In this document: piece by piece, positions 8,290 through 15,852 of the stretch
How the letters are laid out: each line of letters opens with the position of its first letter
How positions within the stretch are numbered: position 1 is the first letter of the stretch
From: Candidatus Latescibacterota bacterium
Lineage (GTDB): Bacteria; Latescibacterota; UBA2968; UBA8231
Assembly: GCA_021295675.1 (NCBI GenBank)
Contig: JAGWBY010000019.1
Location: 60,112 to 88,818, forward strand
Reading direction: 5' to 3'
DNA length: 28,707 bases
Notes under the pieces: generated by a model
What the model was told of the DNA's origin: nothing
Database searches by the model: none
What the model saw: only the letters and a program-made list of their open reading frames with translations
Program-made: the position numbers and the translations under genes

Positions 8290-8514
8290 TCAATTGTCGA
8301 GGGCGCAGGCACCAGCACCGCGCGGATCGCCGCAGGTTCCACACGGCCCTATTGGCTCGCGCTCGCTGGCAGCGCGACCAGCAACGGCAAAACTCGACAG
8401 CTTCTTCTCCAATTCCGCGCTCTCACAAGACGGGCAAGCAACTGTCGCCGCCCCTTGTATGAGCGCGTCGAATTCCGCGCCGCACTCCTTGCAGGCGTAT
8501 TCAAAAATCGGCAT
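8290..8514 (-). CDS. FmdB-type zinc ribbon protein
   Basis: A 74-residue protein that opens MPIFEYACKECG, the hallmark of the FmdB putative regulatory zinc ribbon family. Two CxxC knuckles (CKEC and CPSC) can bind one zinc. An additional cysteine-rich tail (CGTCG and a later C) is unlike the minimal domain. The family was named for a regulator linked to formamidase/amidase expression, but its molecular role is poorly known. The ATG lies three bases after the stop of the preceding gene, and larA starts nine bases downstream, so it is co-expressed with the oxidase and racemase. Confidence 0.85.
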   Translation of the reverse strand: MPIFEYACKECGAEFDALIQGAATVACPSCESAELEKKLSSFAVAGRAASEREPIGPCGTCGDPRGAGACALDN

Positions 8515-8517
8515 AGC

Positions 8518-9042
8518 TCAGGCTCCGTGCAGGGCCGGCTGATACAAGCCCACGCTGTAGAATTCATAAGAAGCAGCTTTGTCCGGAAAATCAACTACGT
8601 GCACCGTGAAGCGAGCCGGCACCCCAGTGTCGGGCATACAGTCGCGGAAAAAGTGGCTATAGGCTTGGGCGTATTCTTGGTAAATGCGCTGTTGTTCCTC
8701 GTGAAAGCGCTGCGGATCAGTCAGCGGGTTGACGTCCTTGGGCTGAGCACCGAAGGCGTGGACCTCGATAAAATCTATCTGGCCAATCGAATCGCAAATC
8801 TCGGCTTCTTGCAGCCACTTTTCCCAACAGCGGAAGACTAACTCGACCTCGACGGCAGGCGTCATCCTCACCAGCTCGTCGCGGCCGAGAATCCCATGCG
8901 CCGAATGCCCGCCGGTCAAACCGGCGAAATAGATCTTCAAGTCGCCACTGTCCAGCGCCTCGGTCACCAAGGCCGATAAGGTTGGGTGGTCCCCACCGTA
9001 GTAGTAGGTCAATCGGCCGCGTTGCTTGACGTTAAATGCCAT
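8518..9042 (-). CDS. Conserved-looking protein of unknown function in the larA operon
   Basis: I do not recognise this 174-residue protein. The start is set at the ATG at 9042 (MAFNVKQRG), which has GAGAGGAG about six bases upstream. The frame is open further upstream into the oxidase gene, but without family-like sequence. It is soluble, with no signal peptide or membrane segment. It has a His/aromatic-rich middle (IDFIEVHAFG), several cysteines and an acidic helical stretch around DPQRFHEEQQRIYQEYAQ. It starts 20 bases after the oxidase stop and ends three bases before fmdB. A role in the same 2-hydroxyacid pathway is inferred from position only. Confidence 0.7.
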   Translation of the reverse strand: MAFNVKQRGRLTYYYGGDHPTLSALVTEALDSGDLKIYFAGLTGGHSAHGILGRDELVRMTPAVEVELVFRCWEKWLQEAEICDSIGQIDFIEVHAFGAQPKDVNPLTDPQRFHEEQQRIYQEYAQAYSHFFRDCMPDTGVPARFTVHVVDFPDKAASYEFYSVGLYQPALHGA

Positions 9043-9062
9043 CTTACTCCTCTCTCTTCGCG

Positions 9063-11945
9063 TTAAAGTGCTTCGACGAAAATCTCGGCCCAGTGCCGCG
9101 CCCGCCGCCCGGTGAAATCGGCAATCTGGTGGCGGCACGAAGTGCCTACGGCGGCGATTTCCACGTCCTCGGCTGCGTCCTCCAGCACGGCAAAGAGCCG
9201 CTCCTGCCCCACTGCGCGCGATATTTCAAAGTGCTCCTTCTCGTAGCCAAAGCTACCGGCCATGCCACAGCAGCCCGACGGAATTTCCTCGGCGCGAAAG
9301 TGGGGTGGCATGTTGAGCACGGATACGGTCGCGGCCGTGCCCGTCAGGGCCTTTTGATGGCAGTGGCCATGCACCAAAATATGGCGGATAGTCGAGGTAA
9401 ATTCCAAATCTAGCGGAGACTCGCGGACGAGAAAGTCCTCGAGCAGGACAACCTGCTCAGCTACGAGTCGGCTGCGCGGATCGTCAACTAAGTCTAGGTA
9501 ATCGTCGCTGAGAGCCGAGGCGCAACTCGGCTCCAGCCCTATAATAGGCACCCCTTCTTCGGCCCAAGGCGCGAGTACCTCCACATTGCGCTGCGCCAAT
9601 ACACGAGCGCGGTCGAGAAAACCCTTGGATATGAAGGGCCGACCGCAACAGACCTTGTTTGCGACCAAGACGACCTCGTACCCGGCGCGCTCCAAGATGA
9701 TCGTCGCCGCCATGCCAATGGCCGGTTCGTTGTACTCGACGAAGGTGTCGTTGAACAGCACGACGCGCCCTTTGGTGCCTCGGGACGGACGCCGCCCGAC
9801 GAACCAGCGCGAAAACGGCTGGCGGGCAAAGGCCGGCAGTCGCCGCCGCCGATCAATGCCCAAAAACGCATCCAACAGCCAGCGGTTGAGCCTGCTGCGA
9901 CCGATCCAATTCGACAGCGGTGCCAACGCCGATCCCAAGCGACTAATGCGGGCGATGTCGGCAAAGAGCCGCGAGCGCAACGGATAACCGTGCTGGCGAT
10001 GGTAATGGGCGAGAAATTCGTACTTGAGCTTGGCCATATCCACGCTCGACGGGCACTCGGCCTTGCAGGCTTTGCACTCCAAGCAGAGGTCCATCACGCG
10101 GTGGACTTCATGACTGTGCAGGCCATCGGGCAACGTGCCAGCGAGCGCGGCGCGCAAGGCATTGGCTCGGCCGCGCGTGGTGTGCTCCTCGTCTAAGGTC
10201 GCCATGTACGAAGGACACATCGTGCCCACCAGCTTTTTGCGGCAGTGGCCCACCCCAGAGCACATTTCAACGGCTTCCTGAAAGCCACCCGCCTCGCTAA
10301 AGCTGAAAAACGTCTCCACCTCGGGCGTCTGATACTCCTCGTGGTAACGCAGGTTCTCATCCATCCGCGGGGGGCGAGTGATCTTGCCGGGGTTCATAAT
10401 TCCCTGTGGATCAAAGGCGTCCTTGACCTCGACAAAGGCCGCGACCAACTCCGGGCTAAACATCTTGGCAATCCACTCGCTGCGGGCCAAGCCATCGCCG
10501 TGCTCGCCCGACATGGCTCCGCCGTATTCGAGCACCATATCGCTCATCCGCTCCTCCATCTGGCGCAGCAGCTTTATGCCCTCGGGGTCTTTGAGGCTGA
10601 AAATTGGCCGGATGTGCAATAGGCCGACGCTCGCGTGCCCGTAGTATTCGGCCTCAATCCCCAATTCCGCCATCAGCGCCTCCACCCGGCGGACGTAGTC
10701 GGGTAGCTTGGCGACCGGGATGCTGGTATCCTCCACCCCGGGTTGGGGCTTGGGGTCGCCCTTCATGCCCATCAAAAGCCCCAACCCGGCCTTGCGTATC
10801 CCCCAAATAGCCTGTTGGTCTGCCGGATCGACGGCCCGCACCCAAGCGTAGCCCATCCCCCGCCCCCGCAACTGCTGCTCCAACCCGTCCAGCTTGCGCT
10901 CCAGTTCGACGGTCGAGTCCGCGTAGTACTCGACCACGAGCAGGGCGGCTGGGTCGTCCTGTAGAAGGCGGCGGCTCGGGGCGTGTTCGGGCGAGTCCTT
11001 GGTCTGGTCGAGCAAAATTTTGTCCATCAACTCGCTGGCGACTGGCGAGGTCTCCAACGCGATCAGATTGGCCTCCGTGGCCTCGACCAAGTCGTGAAAG
11101 TGGACGGCCACCAAGCCCTTGTGCGCGGGCAATTCGACCAAGTTCAACCGCGCTTCAACGACCGCGCAGAGCGTACCCTCCGAGCCGACGACCAGCTTGC
11201 TCAGATCAAAGGGAGCACCGCTGATGAATTCGTCGAGATTGTAGCCCGAAACGCGGCGCATCACCTCGGGAAAGCCCGTGCGAATCTGCACTTCGCGCTC
11301 GCGGACGATGCGGCGCACTTCGCGGTAAATGCGCCCTTCGAGGCTGTCCAAGCCCGCACGGCGTTGGCACTCTTCGTCGTCTAGCGGCCCGAATACCGCT
11401 TGCGAGCCGTCGGCCAGCACCACCTTTAGCTCCAGAACGTGGTCGATGGTTTTGCCGTATATCATGGAGTGCGCACCGCAGGAATTGTTGCCGATCATGC
11501 CGCCGATATTCGCCCTACTACTCGTGGAAACATCGGGCGCGAAAATCAGGCCGTAGGGCTGCAAGTAGGCATTGAGTTCATCTAGCACCAAGCCCGGCTG
11601 GACCCGGACCCAGCGCTCGTCCGGGTTGAACTCCAAGATCTGGTTCATGTATTTGGAAAAATCGAGATGGACCGCCGCTCCCACCGACTGACCCGCCAAA
11701 CTCGTACCGCCGCCCCGGGGCAAAATCGCCGCCCCTTGCTCAGCGGCGATTTCTACTGCGGCGACCACATCGGCCTCGTCTTTAGGCACGACCAGCCCTA
11801 AAGGCTCCATCTCGTAAATGCTGGCGTCGGTGCGGTAGAGCATCCGCGAAACCGCGTCAAAACGCACTTCGCCTTGAATGGCCTTTTGCAAGGCCATTTC
11901 CAATGTATTTCTATCCATATTTAGGCATTGATCGGCAGCGCGCAC
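9063..11945 (-). CDS. FAD-linked oxidase fused to Fe-S/CCG domains (D-lactate/glycolate dehydrogenase type)
   Basis: This is a 960-residue membrane-associated-type 2-hydroxyacid dehydrogenase that would oxidise D-lactate, glycolate or a relative and pass electrons on through Fe-S clusters. Domains in order: an FAD-binding PCMH domain (PRGGGTSLAGQ, GGMIGNNSCGAHS), the FAD-oxidase C-terminal domain, and a ferredoxin-like module (CLECKACKAECPS; an earlier CRKKLVGTMCPS). Then come two cysteine-rich CCG segments (VCCGRP; SGCCGMAGSFG) with HGHCHQKALTG between them. A GTG at 11945 has GGGAG a suitable distance upstream; an ATG at 11918 without a clear ribosome site is the alternative. It heads the operon with larA, so racemase plus stereospecific dehydrogenase could use both enantiomers. 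The exact substrate cannot be read from the sequence. Confidence 0.88.
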   Translation of the reverse strand: MRAADQCLNMDRNTLEMALQKAIQGEVRFDAVSRMLYRTDASIYEMEPLGLVVPKDEADVVAAVEIAAEQGAAILPRGGGTSLAGQSVGAAVHLDFSKYMNQILEFNPDERWVRVQPGLVLDELNAYLQPYGLIFAPDVSTSSRANIGGMIGNNSCGAHSMIYGKTIDHVLELKVVLADGSQAVFGPLDDEECQRRAGLDSLEGRIYREVRRIVREREVQIRTGFPEVMRRVSGYNLDEFISGAPFDLSKLVVGSEGTLCAVVEARLNLVELPAHKGLVAVHFHDLVEATEANLIALETSPVASELMDKILLDQTKDSPEHAPSRRLLQDDPAALLVVEYYADSTVELERKLDGLEQQLRGRGMGYAWVRAVDPADQQAIWGIRKAGLGLLMGMKGDPKPQPGVEDTSIPVAKLPDYVRRVEALMAELGIEAEYYGHASVGLLHIRPIFSLKDPEGIKLLRQMEERMSDMVLEYGGAMSGEHGDGLARSEWIAKMFSPELVAAFVEVKDAFDPQGIMNPGKITRPPRMDENLRYHEEYQTPEVETFFSFSEAGGFQEAVEMCSGVGHCRKKLVGTMCPSYMATLDEEHTTRGRANALRAALAGTLPDGLHSHEVHRVMDLCLECKACKAECPSSVDMAKLKYEFLAHYHRQHGYPLRSRLFADIARISRLGSALAPLSNWIGRSRLNRWLLDAFLGIDRRRRLPAFARQPFSRWFVGRRPSRGTKGRVVLFNDTFVEYNEPAIGMAATIILERAGYEVVLVANKVCCGRPFISKGFLDRARVLAQRNVEVLAPWAEEGVPIIGLEPSCASALSDDYLDLVDDPRSRLVAEQVVLLEDFLVRESPLDLEFTSTIRHILVHGHCHQKALTGTAATVSVLNMPPHFRAEEIPSGCCGMAGSFGYEKEHFEISRAVGQERLFAVLEDAAEDVEIAAVGTSCRHQIADFTGRRARHWAEIFVEAL

Positions 11946-12003
11946 CTTCTTCTCCCGGCGAGGGTCTAGCGCGCACTTTGGTCAACTTGGTAGGGACACT
12001 TCA

Positions 12004-12033
12004 ATACTAAGAACGCACGCTGCGGACCGTCAA
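12004..12033 (-). promoter_or_regulatory. Probable promoter of the oxidase-larA operon
   Basis: The minus strand has -35 TTGACG (plus 12028-12033), an 18-nt spacer and -10 TAGTAT (plus 12004-12009). Transcription would start near 11997, about 50 nt before the GTG start. The -35 matches the consensus at five of six positions and the -10 at four of six. Confidence 0.45.
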
Positions 12034-12108
12034 ATTTCCGCACTTGTCGCTTTCTTTATTTTTGCAAACGAGTGGTTCATTTTTTTGAAAAAAATATCCA
12101 ACATGTTG

Positions 12109-12137
12109 TTGACAATCATTCTCAACCCCAATAGATT
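12109..12137 (+). promoter_or_regulatory. Plus-strand promoter overlapped by a Fur-box-like palindrome
   Basis: A perfect -35 TTGACA (12109-12114) is followed by a 17-nt spacer and -10 TAGATT (12132-12137). An A/T tract (about 12079-12101) lies directly upstream, like an UP element. The segment TGACAATCATTCTCA (12110-12124) matches the 7-1-7 Fur consensus TGATAATNATTATCA at nearly every position and overlaps the -35. A second perfect palindrome, ACCACGTGGT (12146-12155), lies at the predicted start point near 12144. Iron control is inferred from the motif only. Confidence 0.55.
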
Positions 12138-12143
12138 GGTTAA

Positions 12144-12214
12144 TCACCACGTGGTTAGCGCGCAAAAGAGGGGGCTTCCGAGACAAGGGGAGATCGCGGA
12201 AGTCCCCACTTTTT
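12144..12214 (+). ncRNA. Candidate small RNA or zapA leader attenuator, about 70 nt
   Basis: Between the predicted start point near 12144 and a terminator-like hairpin ending in TTTTT at 12210-12214 there is room for a transcript of about 70 nt with no plausible reading frame. No plus-strand gene precedes it, so the terminator has no other obvious client. It may be a free-standing small RNA, possibly iron-responsive given the Fur-like box, or a premature-termination device for zapA, which starts 31 bases later. No known RNA family was recognised. Confidence 0.4.
12170..12214 (+). terminator. Intrinsic terminator upstream of zapA
   Basis: Eleven-base-pair arms GGGGGCTTCCG (12170-12180) and CGGAAGTCCCC (12197-12207, one G-U pair) enclose a 16-nt loop. 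The stem is followed by AC and then TTTTT. The opposite strand also ends in a T-rich run (TCTTTTG), so it may work in both directions. Confidence 0.6.
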
Positions 12215-12245
12215 ATCTCATTATCTCATTATCTCACAAAATCTC
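12215..12245 (+). repeat. Short tandem repeat (ATCTC x4) in front of zapA
   Basis: ATCTC occurs at 12215, 12223, 12231 and 12241; the first three are part of an 8-bp tandem repeat and the last abuts the zapA ATG. The stretch contains no Shine-Dalgarno sequence. The terminator loop just upstream contains GAGAT, complementary to the repeated unit. Confidence 0.6.
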
Positions 12246-12593
12246 ATGTCGCAATCACAGCCAGTCACTGTCCGCATCTACAATCAGACCTATCATCTCG
12301 TCAACAGCGACGATCAAGATCCCGAATACGTTCGGCACACCGCAGCCTACCTCGACGAGAAGATGCAGCAGATTGCCGCGACGATCAAGCACCGGGGTCC
12401 GCTCGATATCGCCATCCTAGCCGCGCTCAATATCGCCGAGGAAGTGCTCCGCGCTCGTCAACACAAAGACTCGCTGCTCAACCGCACTGATGCCCGTCTC
12501 GACTCCTTCAACCGCTTGTTGTCCGACGCACCCTCCACCACAGATAGCCCCTCCACCACAGATAGCCCCTCCACCGACGCCAAGCGGTTCTGA
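12246..12593 (+). CDS. zapA: Cell division protein ZapA
   Basis: ZapA is a small cytoplasmic protein that crosslinks FtsZ filaments and stabilises the division ring. The N-terminal globular part (VRIYNQTYHL) and the conserved DPEYVRHTAAYLDEKM helix are clear. The coiled-coil region IAILAALNIAEEVL runs to about residue 90. The protein has 115 residues, slightly longer than usual, because of a C-terminal tail containing the repeated hexapeptide STTDSP, encoded by an 18-bp tandem repeat. The ATG at 12246 lacks a Shine-Dalgarno sequence and follows the ATCTC repeat array. It converges on the SulP gene with only seven bases between stops. Confidence 0.9.
   Translation: MSQSQPVTVRIYNQTYHLVNSDDQDPEYVRHTAAYLDEKMQQIAATIKHRGPLDIAILAALNIAEEVLRARQHKDSLLNRTDARLDSFNRLLSDAPSTTDSPSTTDSPSTDAKRF
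12531..12575 (+). repeat. 18-bp tandem repeat in the zapA tail
   Basis: The unit CCCTCCACCACAGATAGC occurs at 12531-12548 and 12549-12566, and its first nine bases recur at 12567-12575. The two full copies are identical. They encode a Ser/Thr/Pro-rich tail after the ZapA coiled coil. Because the unit is a multiple of three, copy-number change would alter tail length without breaking the frame. Confidence 0.9.
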
Positions 12594-12600
12594 TTCCCTT

Positions 12601-14340
12601 TCATATATAATACTCGATTTCCCCATCCTGCGACTCCTGCAAACGAGGCACATTGAGCGGACACCGCGCCTTGTAGTCGGGATGGAGCCGTGACCACAGG
12701 TAATCGAGCGCGTGCTGGTTCCAGCGAAAAAAGTGCTCGCGGCCAATTTGCTCCATTAACCCCGACCGCTCCAGCGCGTCGGTAAGCTGCCGTTTGGCCC
12801 GCGTAAAGTATAGGTCCAGCCCAACTTCGCGCAGTCGTTCAACCACGTTGCGCAGTGCCTGTTCGCCCGACGCGTCGATCCGGTTGATCCCATCTGCATC
12901 GAGAATCAAGTACCTCAGCTCGGGTGCCGAGGCGATCGTTTCAAGCACCTTGTCCTCAAAATAACGGCCCGACCCAAAGTACAATTGGCCGTCAAAGCGC
13001 ATAATCGCGATCTGCTGATCTGGCCTCAGACCCACGCCGCTTTCGCGCATCGTGCCGTCGAGATGCCGGGCGAGAAAAACCACGCGGGGCCGCATGGTGC
13101 GGTAGAAGTTGAGCACCAGCGAGGCTCCCACGCCGAGGGCAACCCCCAAGTGCAGGTCCGGTGCCAAGGCCAGCGTGCCGACAAAAGTTGCGACCCCAAT
13201 CAAGCCGTCGTGGGCCCGAATGCGCCACGCGATCACTAGAGGCTGAATGCGCACCAAGCCAACTACAGCGGCGATAATAACAACGGCGAGCGTAGCTTGC
13301 GGCAAATAGTACAACAGCGGCGTGAGCCAGAGCAGGGTCGCGGCGATGACCAGCGACGCCACGACCGAGGAAAAGCCCGTCCGCGCCCCACTTTGGTAGT
13401 TGACCGCCGAGCGCGAAAACGAGCCTGAAGTCGCATAGCTTTGGAAAAGCCCACCGACCACATTGGCCATACCTTGGCCGATGAGTTCTTGATTGATATC
13501 GAGATGCTGCCGCGTCCGCGCAGCGAGGGTCTTGGCAATGGCCATGGCCTCCATCAGGCCGAGCATGGTCAAGGTCAAGGCCCCCACGAAAAGCTGAGAC
13601 AAGATCTCCACGTCTAAGTCCGGCACCAAAAGCCGCGGCAAACCGCGCGGGACCGCGCCAACCACTTCCCCGCTAAACCCGGTTAGCCAAGAAACGAGCG
13701 TGGTGACCACCAGCGTCGTCAACATACTCGGCAGTTCCCAGCGCACGCGGCGCAAAACCACCAGCAGTCCTCCGGCCAACACCGCCATCCCCAGCGTCGG
13801 CCAATGGACCGCGAACAGCGCCACGTCGATGACGCGGAGGGCCGCTAGCAAATGGCCCCCCTGTTGGGAATCCACACCAAACACCTTGTGCAATTGGGAG
13901 ATGGCGATGATGAAGGCCGCGGCATTGGTAAAGCCAACGACCACCGGGCCAGACAGTAGGTCAATCAGCAAGCCCAACCGCAACGCACCCAAGGCAATCC
14001 GTATCAGGCCGACCAGCAAGCCCAAGACCAGCGAATAGGCGATATACAGCTCGCCGCCCTCGGGAGCAAGCCCTTGCACGGTCGTCGCGCTGATGAGCGA
14101 AGCTATGGCCACCGGGCCGGTGGACAAATGCCGAGAAGAGCCAAAGAGCGCAGCTACAGCCGGCGGCAGAAAGGCCGCGTACAACCCATAGACTGGCGGC
14201 AGTCCCGCCAACTCGGCATAGGCCATAGCTTGGGGCACGAGGATCGTTGCCACGGTCAGGCCCGCGAGCACATCGGCGCGCAAGACGGCCGGACGGCCGA
14301 TTTCGGGTAGCCAATGGATAAAGGGGAAAAATCGCTTCAT
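12601..14340 (-). CDS. SulP/SLC26-family anion transporter with STAS domain
   Basis: This is an integral membrane permease of the sulfate/bicarbonate transporter family. The N-terminal signature VPQAMAYAELAGLPPVYGLYA is followed by about a dozen hydrophobic segments. The conserved region GLFQSYATSGSFSRSAVN is typical of the second half of the transport domain. A cytoplasmic STAS domain (about residues 440-550) contains LILDADGINRIDASG, the nucleotide-binding/regulatory fold. From the ATG at 14340 the protein has 579 residues. A GTG at 14388 would lie upstream of the predicted transcription start, so it is less likely. Substrate (sulfate, bicarbonate or another anion) cannot be assigned. It diverges from a PhyH gene through a shared promoter region; a link to the sulfatase at 26 kb is possible but speculative. 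Confidence 0.9.
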   Translation of the reverse strand: MKRFFPFIHWLPEIGRPAVLRADVLAGLTVATILVPQAMAYAELAGLPPVYGLYAAFLPPAVAALFGSSRHLSTGPVAIASLISATTVQGLAPEGGELYIAYSLVLGLLVGLIRIALGALRLGLLIDLLSGPVVVGFTNAAAFIIAISQLHKVFGVDSQQGGHLLAALRVIDVALFAVHWPTLGMAVLAGGLLVVLRRVRWELPSMLTTLVVTTLVSWLTGFSGEVVGAVPRGLPRLLVPDLDVEILSQLFVGALTLTMLGLMEAMAIAKTLAARTRQHLDINQELIGQGMANVVGGLFQSYATSGSFSRSAVNYQSGARTGFSSVVASLVIAATLLWLTPLLYYLPQATLAVVIIAAVVGLVRIQPLVIAWRIRAHDGLIGVATFVGTLALAPDLHLGVALGVGASLVLNFYRTMRPRVVFLARHLDGTMRESGVGLRPDQQIAIMRFDGQLYFGSGRYFEDKVLETIASAPELRYLILDADGINRIDASGEQALRNVVERLREVGLDLYFTRAKRQLTDALERSGLMEQIGREHFFRWNQHALDYLWSRLHPDYKARCPLNVPRLQESQDGEIEYYI

Positions 14341-14359
14341 GCGTTTCGCTAGGGATCGG

Positions 14360-14408
14360 TTGACACTTAGTCGGCGACCAGTGTACACTTAGCGGGTCAC
14401 CACCTCAA
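14360..14408. promoter_or_regulatory. Overlapping divergent promoters sharing a palindromic -10
   Basis: Plus strand: -35 TTGACA (14360-14365), 18-nt spacer, -10 TACACT (14384-14389), leading to the PhyH gene. Minus strand: -35 TTGAGG (plus 14403-14408), 17-nt spacer, -10 TACACT (plus 14380-14385), leading to the SulP gene. Both -10 elements are halves of the perfect palindrome AGTGTACACT (14380-14389). The direct repeat ACACTTAG occurs at 14363-14370 and 14385-14392, two helical turns apart, and may be a regulator site. Confidence 0.5.
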
Positions 14409-14423
14409 CAGCGGGAGTACCAC

Positions 14424-15204
14424 ATGGAACCCCACGAGCAGCGGGCTTTTTTCGAGCAGCAGGGCTACTTAATCGTCCCCGACCTGCTCAACAGCCGCGA
14501 AGTCGCCGAATGCCAGCGCGAGATCCGCCGACCTCGAGGCTAGCCAAGACCCGCTCAGCCACCACTTTCAGCGCGAGCCTTTTTCTAAAGACCAAAACCG
14601 CAACGGCCTGCCGGTGCTGCGCAAAATCGAGAACACCCGCGCCCTATCGCCGTGCTTTGCCCAACTCGCGGCCCATCCCCACCTCGTCGCCATCGTGCAA
14701 TCGCTCCTCGGGGACGACCTGCTGCTCTTCCGCAGCACCCTCATGCTCAAACCCGCCTTCCACGGCTCAGCCCACGCTCTGCACCAAGACTCGGCTTATT
14801 GGCCAATGGAGCCGCCCGCTCTCGTAACTGTGAGCATCGCCCTCGACGACGCCACCCCGGACAATGGCTGCATCAAAATTATTCCCGGCAGTCACCATTG
14901 GGGCTTGCAGGAATGGGGGCACATCGCCCAACAGCAAGGGGCACCGCTGACTAACCGCGAAGACATCGATAGCTCGCGCCAGATCGACGTGCCACTCGCG
15001 GCCGGGTCTGCCGTGCTGTTCCACAGCTTGATGGTCCACGGTTCTGGCCCCAATCAGACCGACCGTTCGCGCAACACCGCGCTCTACGCCTATTTCTCAC
15101 CGCACGTGCGCTACGTGCCCGGTGCCAAGGGGCCGCAATCGAAGACCTTCCCAGTCATCGCCGGCCTCAATGGCGCAGCCGAACACGTGCTGGTCGCCTC
15201 TTGA
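14424..15204 (+). pseudogene. PhyH-family Fe(II)/2-oxoglutarate dioxygenase, frame-broken near its start
   Basis: PhyH-like enzymes hydroxylate organic substrates using Fe(II), O2 and 2-oxoglutarate. A well-placed GGGAG precedes the ATG at 14424, and the first 39 codons (FFEQQGYLIVPDLL) are typical of the family. A TAG at 14541 then ends that frame. The protein continues in another frame from about 14531 (ADLEASQDPLSHHF) to 15204. The second part contains the iron motif HQD in the phrase LHQDSAYW, then IIPGSHHWG, the distal histidine in MVHGSG, and the arginine expected to bind 2-oxoglutarate (RNTALYAYF). All catalytic residues are present but separated from the N-terminus. Either a short deletion or a sequencing error near 14527-14533 is responsible. 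A bidirectional terminator follows. Confidence 0.8.
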
Positions 15205-15273
15205 GCAACCTAAAGAAAGAGATTATACCCCTAAGTGCCAACGAAGGGAGGTAGCGTCCATCGCGTGCAAACA

Positions 15274-15312
15274 AAAAAGGCCGACGCCCGCAGTGCGGAC
15301 ATCGGCCTTTTT
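15274..15312. terminator. Bidirectional terminator between PhyH gene and infC
   Basis: The arms AAAAAGGCCGA (15274-15284) and TCGGCCTTTTT (15302-15312) enclose an inner stem CCGC/GCGG with an AGT loop. Each strand ends in a T-run after the stem, so it can stop the PhyH transcript on the plus strand and infC on the minus strand. The infC stop is only 19 bases away. Confidence 0.85.
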
Positions 15313-15330
15313 GCGCTGTTCGGACCAATC

Positions 15331-15852
15331 TCAGATGGGTCTGAGAATGAGCGACATTTCGCGGCCTTCCATCTTGGGAGTCTGATCGACGACGGCTACG
15401 TCCTTGAGCTTGTCGGCCAGATTTTGCAGTAGCTCGTATCCTCGATCCTGATAGGCCATCTGCCGCCCGCGGAAGCGGACGCTGACTTTGACCCGGTTCC
15501 CCTTTTCGATAAACGTGCGGATGTGGCTCGTCCGGTATTCGAGATCGTGTTCGGAAATAGTAGGTTGGGCGATGCGAATGCCCTTCATCTGCACGTTGTG
15601 CTGCTTCTTGCGCGCTTCCTTGGCCTTTTTCTCTTGGTCGTAGCGGAACTTGCCGTAGTCGATAATCCGACAGACCGGCGGGCGCGCTTCAGCGGCCACT
15701 TCTACTAGGTCGAGATTGGCTTCCTCCGCCATGGCCAAGGCACGAGCTGTCTCGATGATCCCCACCTGCCCCCCATCAGACCCGATGAGCCGGATTTGGG
15801 GCACGCGAATATCACCGTTTACTCTCGTAAAACTCTTTTTCTTTGCTGCGAT
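15331..15852 (-). CDS. infC: Translation initiation factor IF-3, AUC start
   Basis: IF-3 binds the 30S subunit, prevents premature 50S joining and checks the start codon. The N-terminal domain contains TRVNGDIRVPQIRLIG, then CRIIDYGKFRYDQEKKAKE, and the C-terminal domain contains RVKVSVRFRGRQMA. A GTG at 15804 would delete the universally conserved RVNGDIR. The frame is open upstream, and GGAGG (plus 15861-15865) lies eight bases before an ATC codon at 15852. That gives a 173-residue protein starting (M)AAKKKSFTRVNGD. Non-AUG starts in infC are a known autoregulatory feature: AUU in E. coli, AUC in Myxococcus. The usual partners rpmI and rplT do not follow; instead a terminator lies 19 bases after the stop. 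Confidence 0.93.
   Translation of the reverse strand: MAAKKKSFTRVNGDIRVPQIRLIGSDGGQVGIIETARALAMAEEANLDLVEVAAEARPPVCRIIDYGKFRYDQEKKAKEARKKQHNVQMKGIRIAQPTISEHDLEYRTSHIRTFIEKGNRVKVSVRFRGRQMAYQDRGYELLQNLADKLKDVAVVDQTPKMEGREMSLILRPI

Noticed and set aside
11946..12245. 6S RNA next to zapA
   Set aside because: 6S RNA often neighbours zapA, but it is about 180 nt with one long bulged helix. The predicted transcript here is about 70 nt and the visible stem is a short terminator.
12531..12575. CRISPR-like array
   Set aside because: The 18-bp units are directly tandem without spacers and lie inside zapA. No cas genes or other spaced repeats are present in the window.
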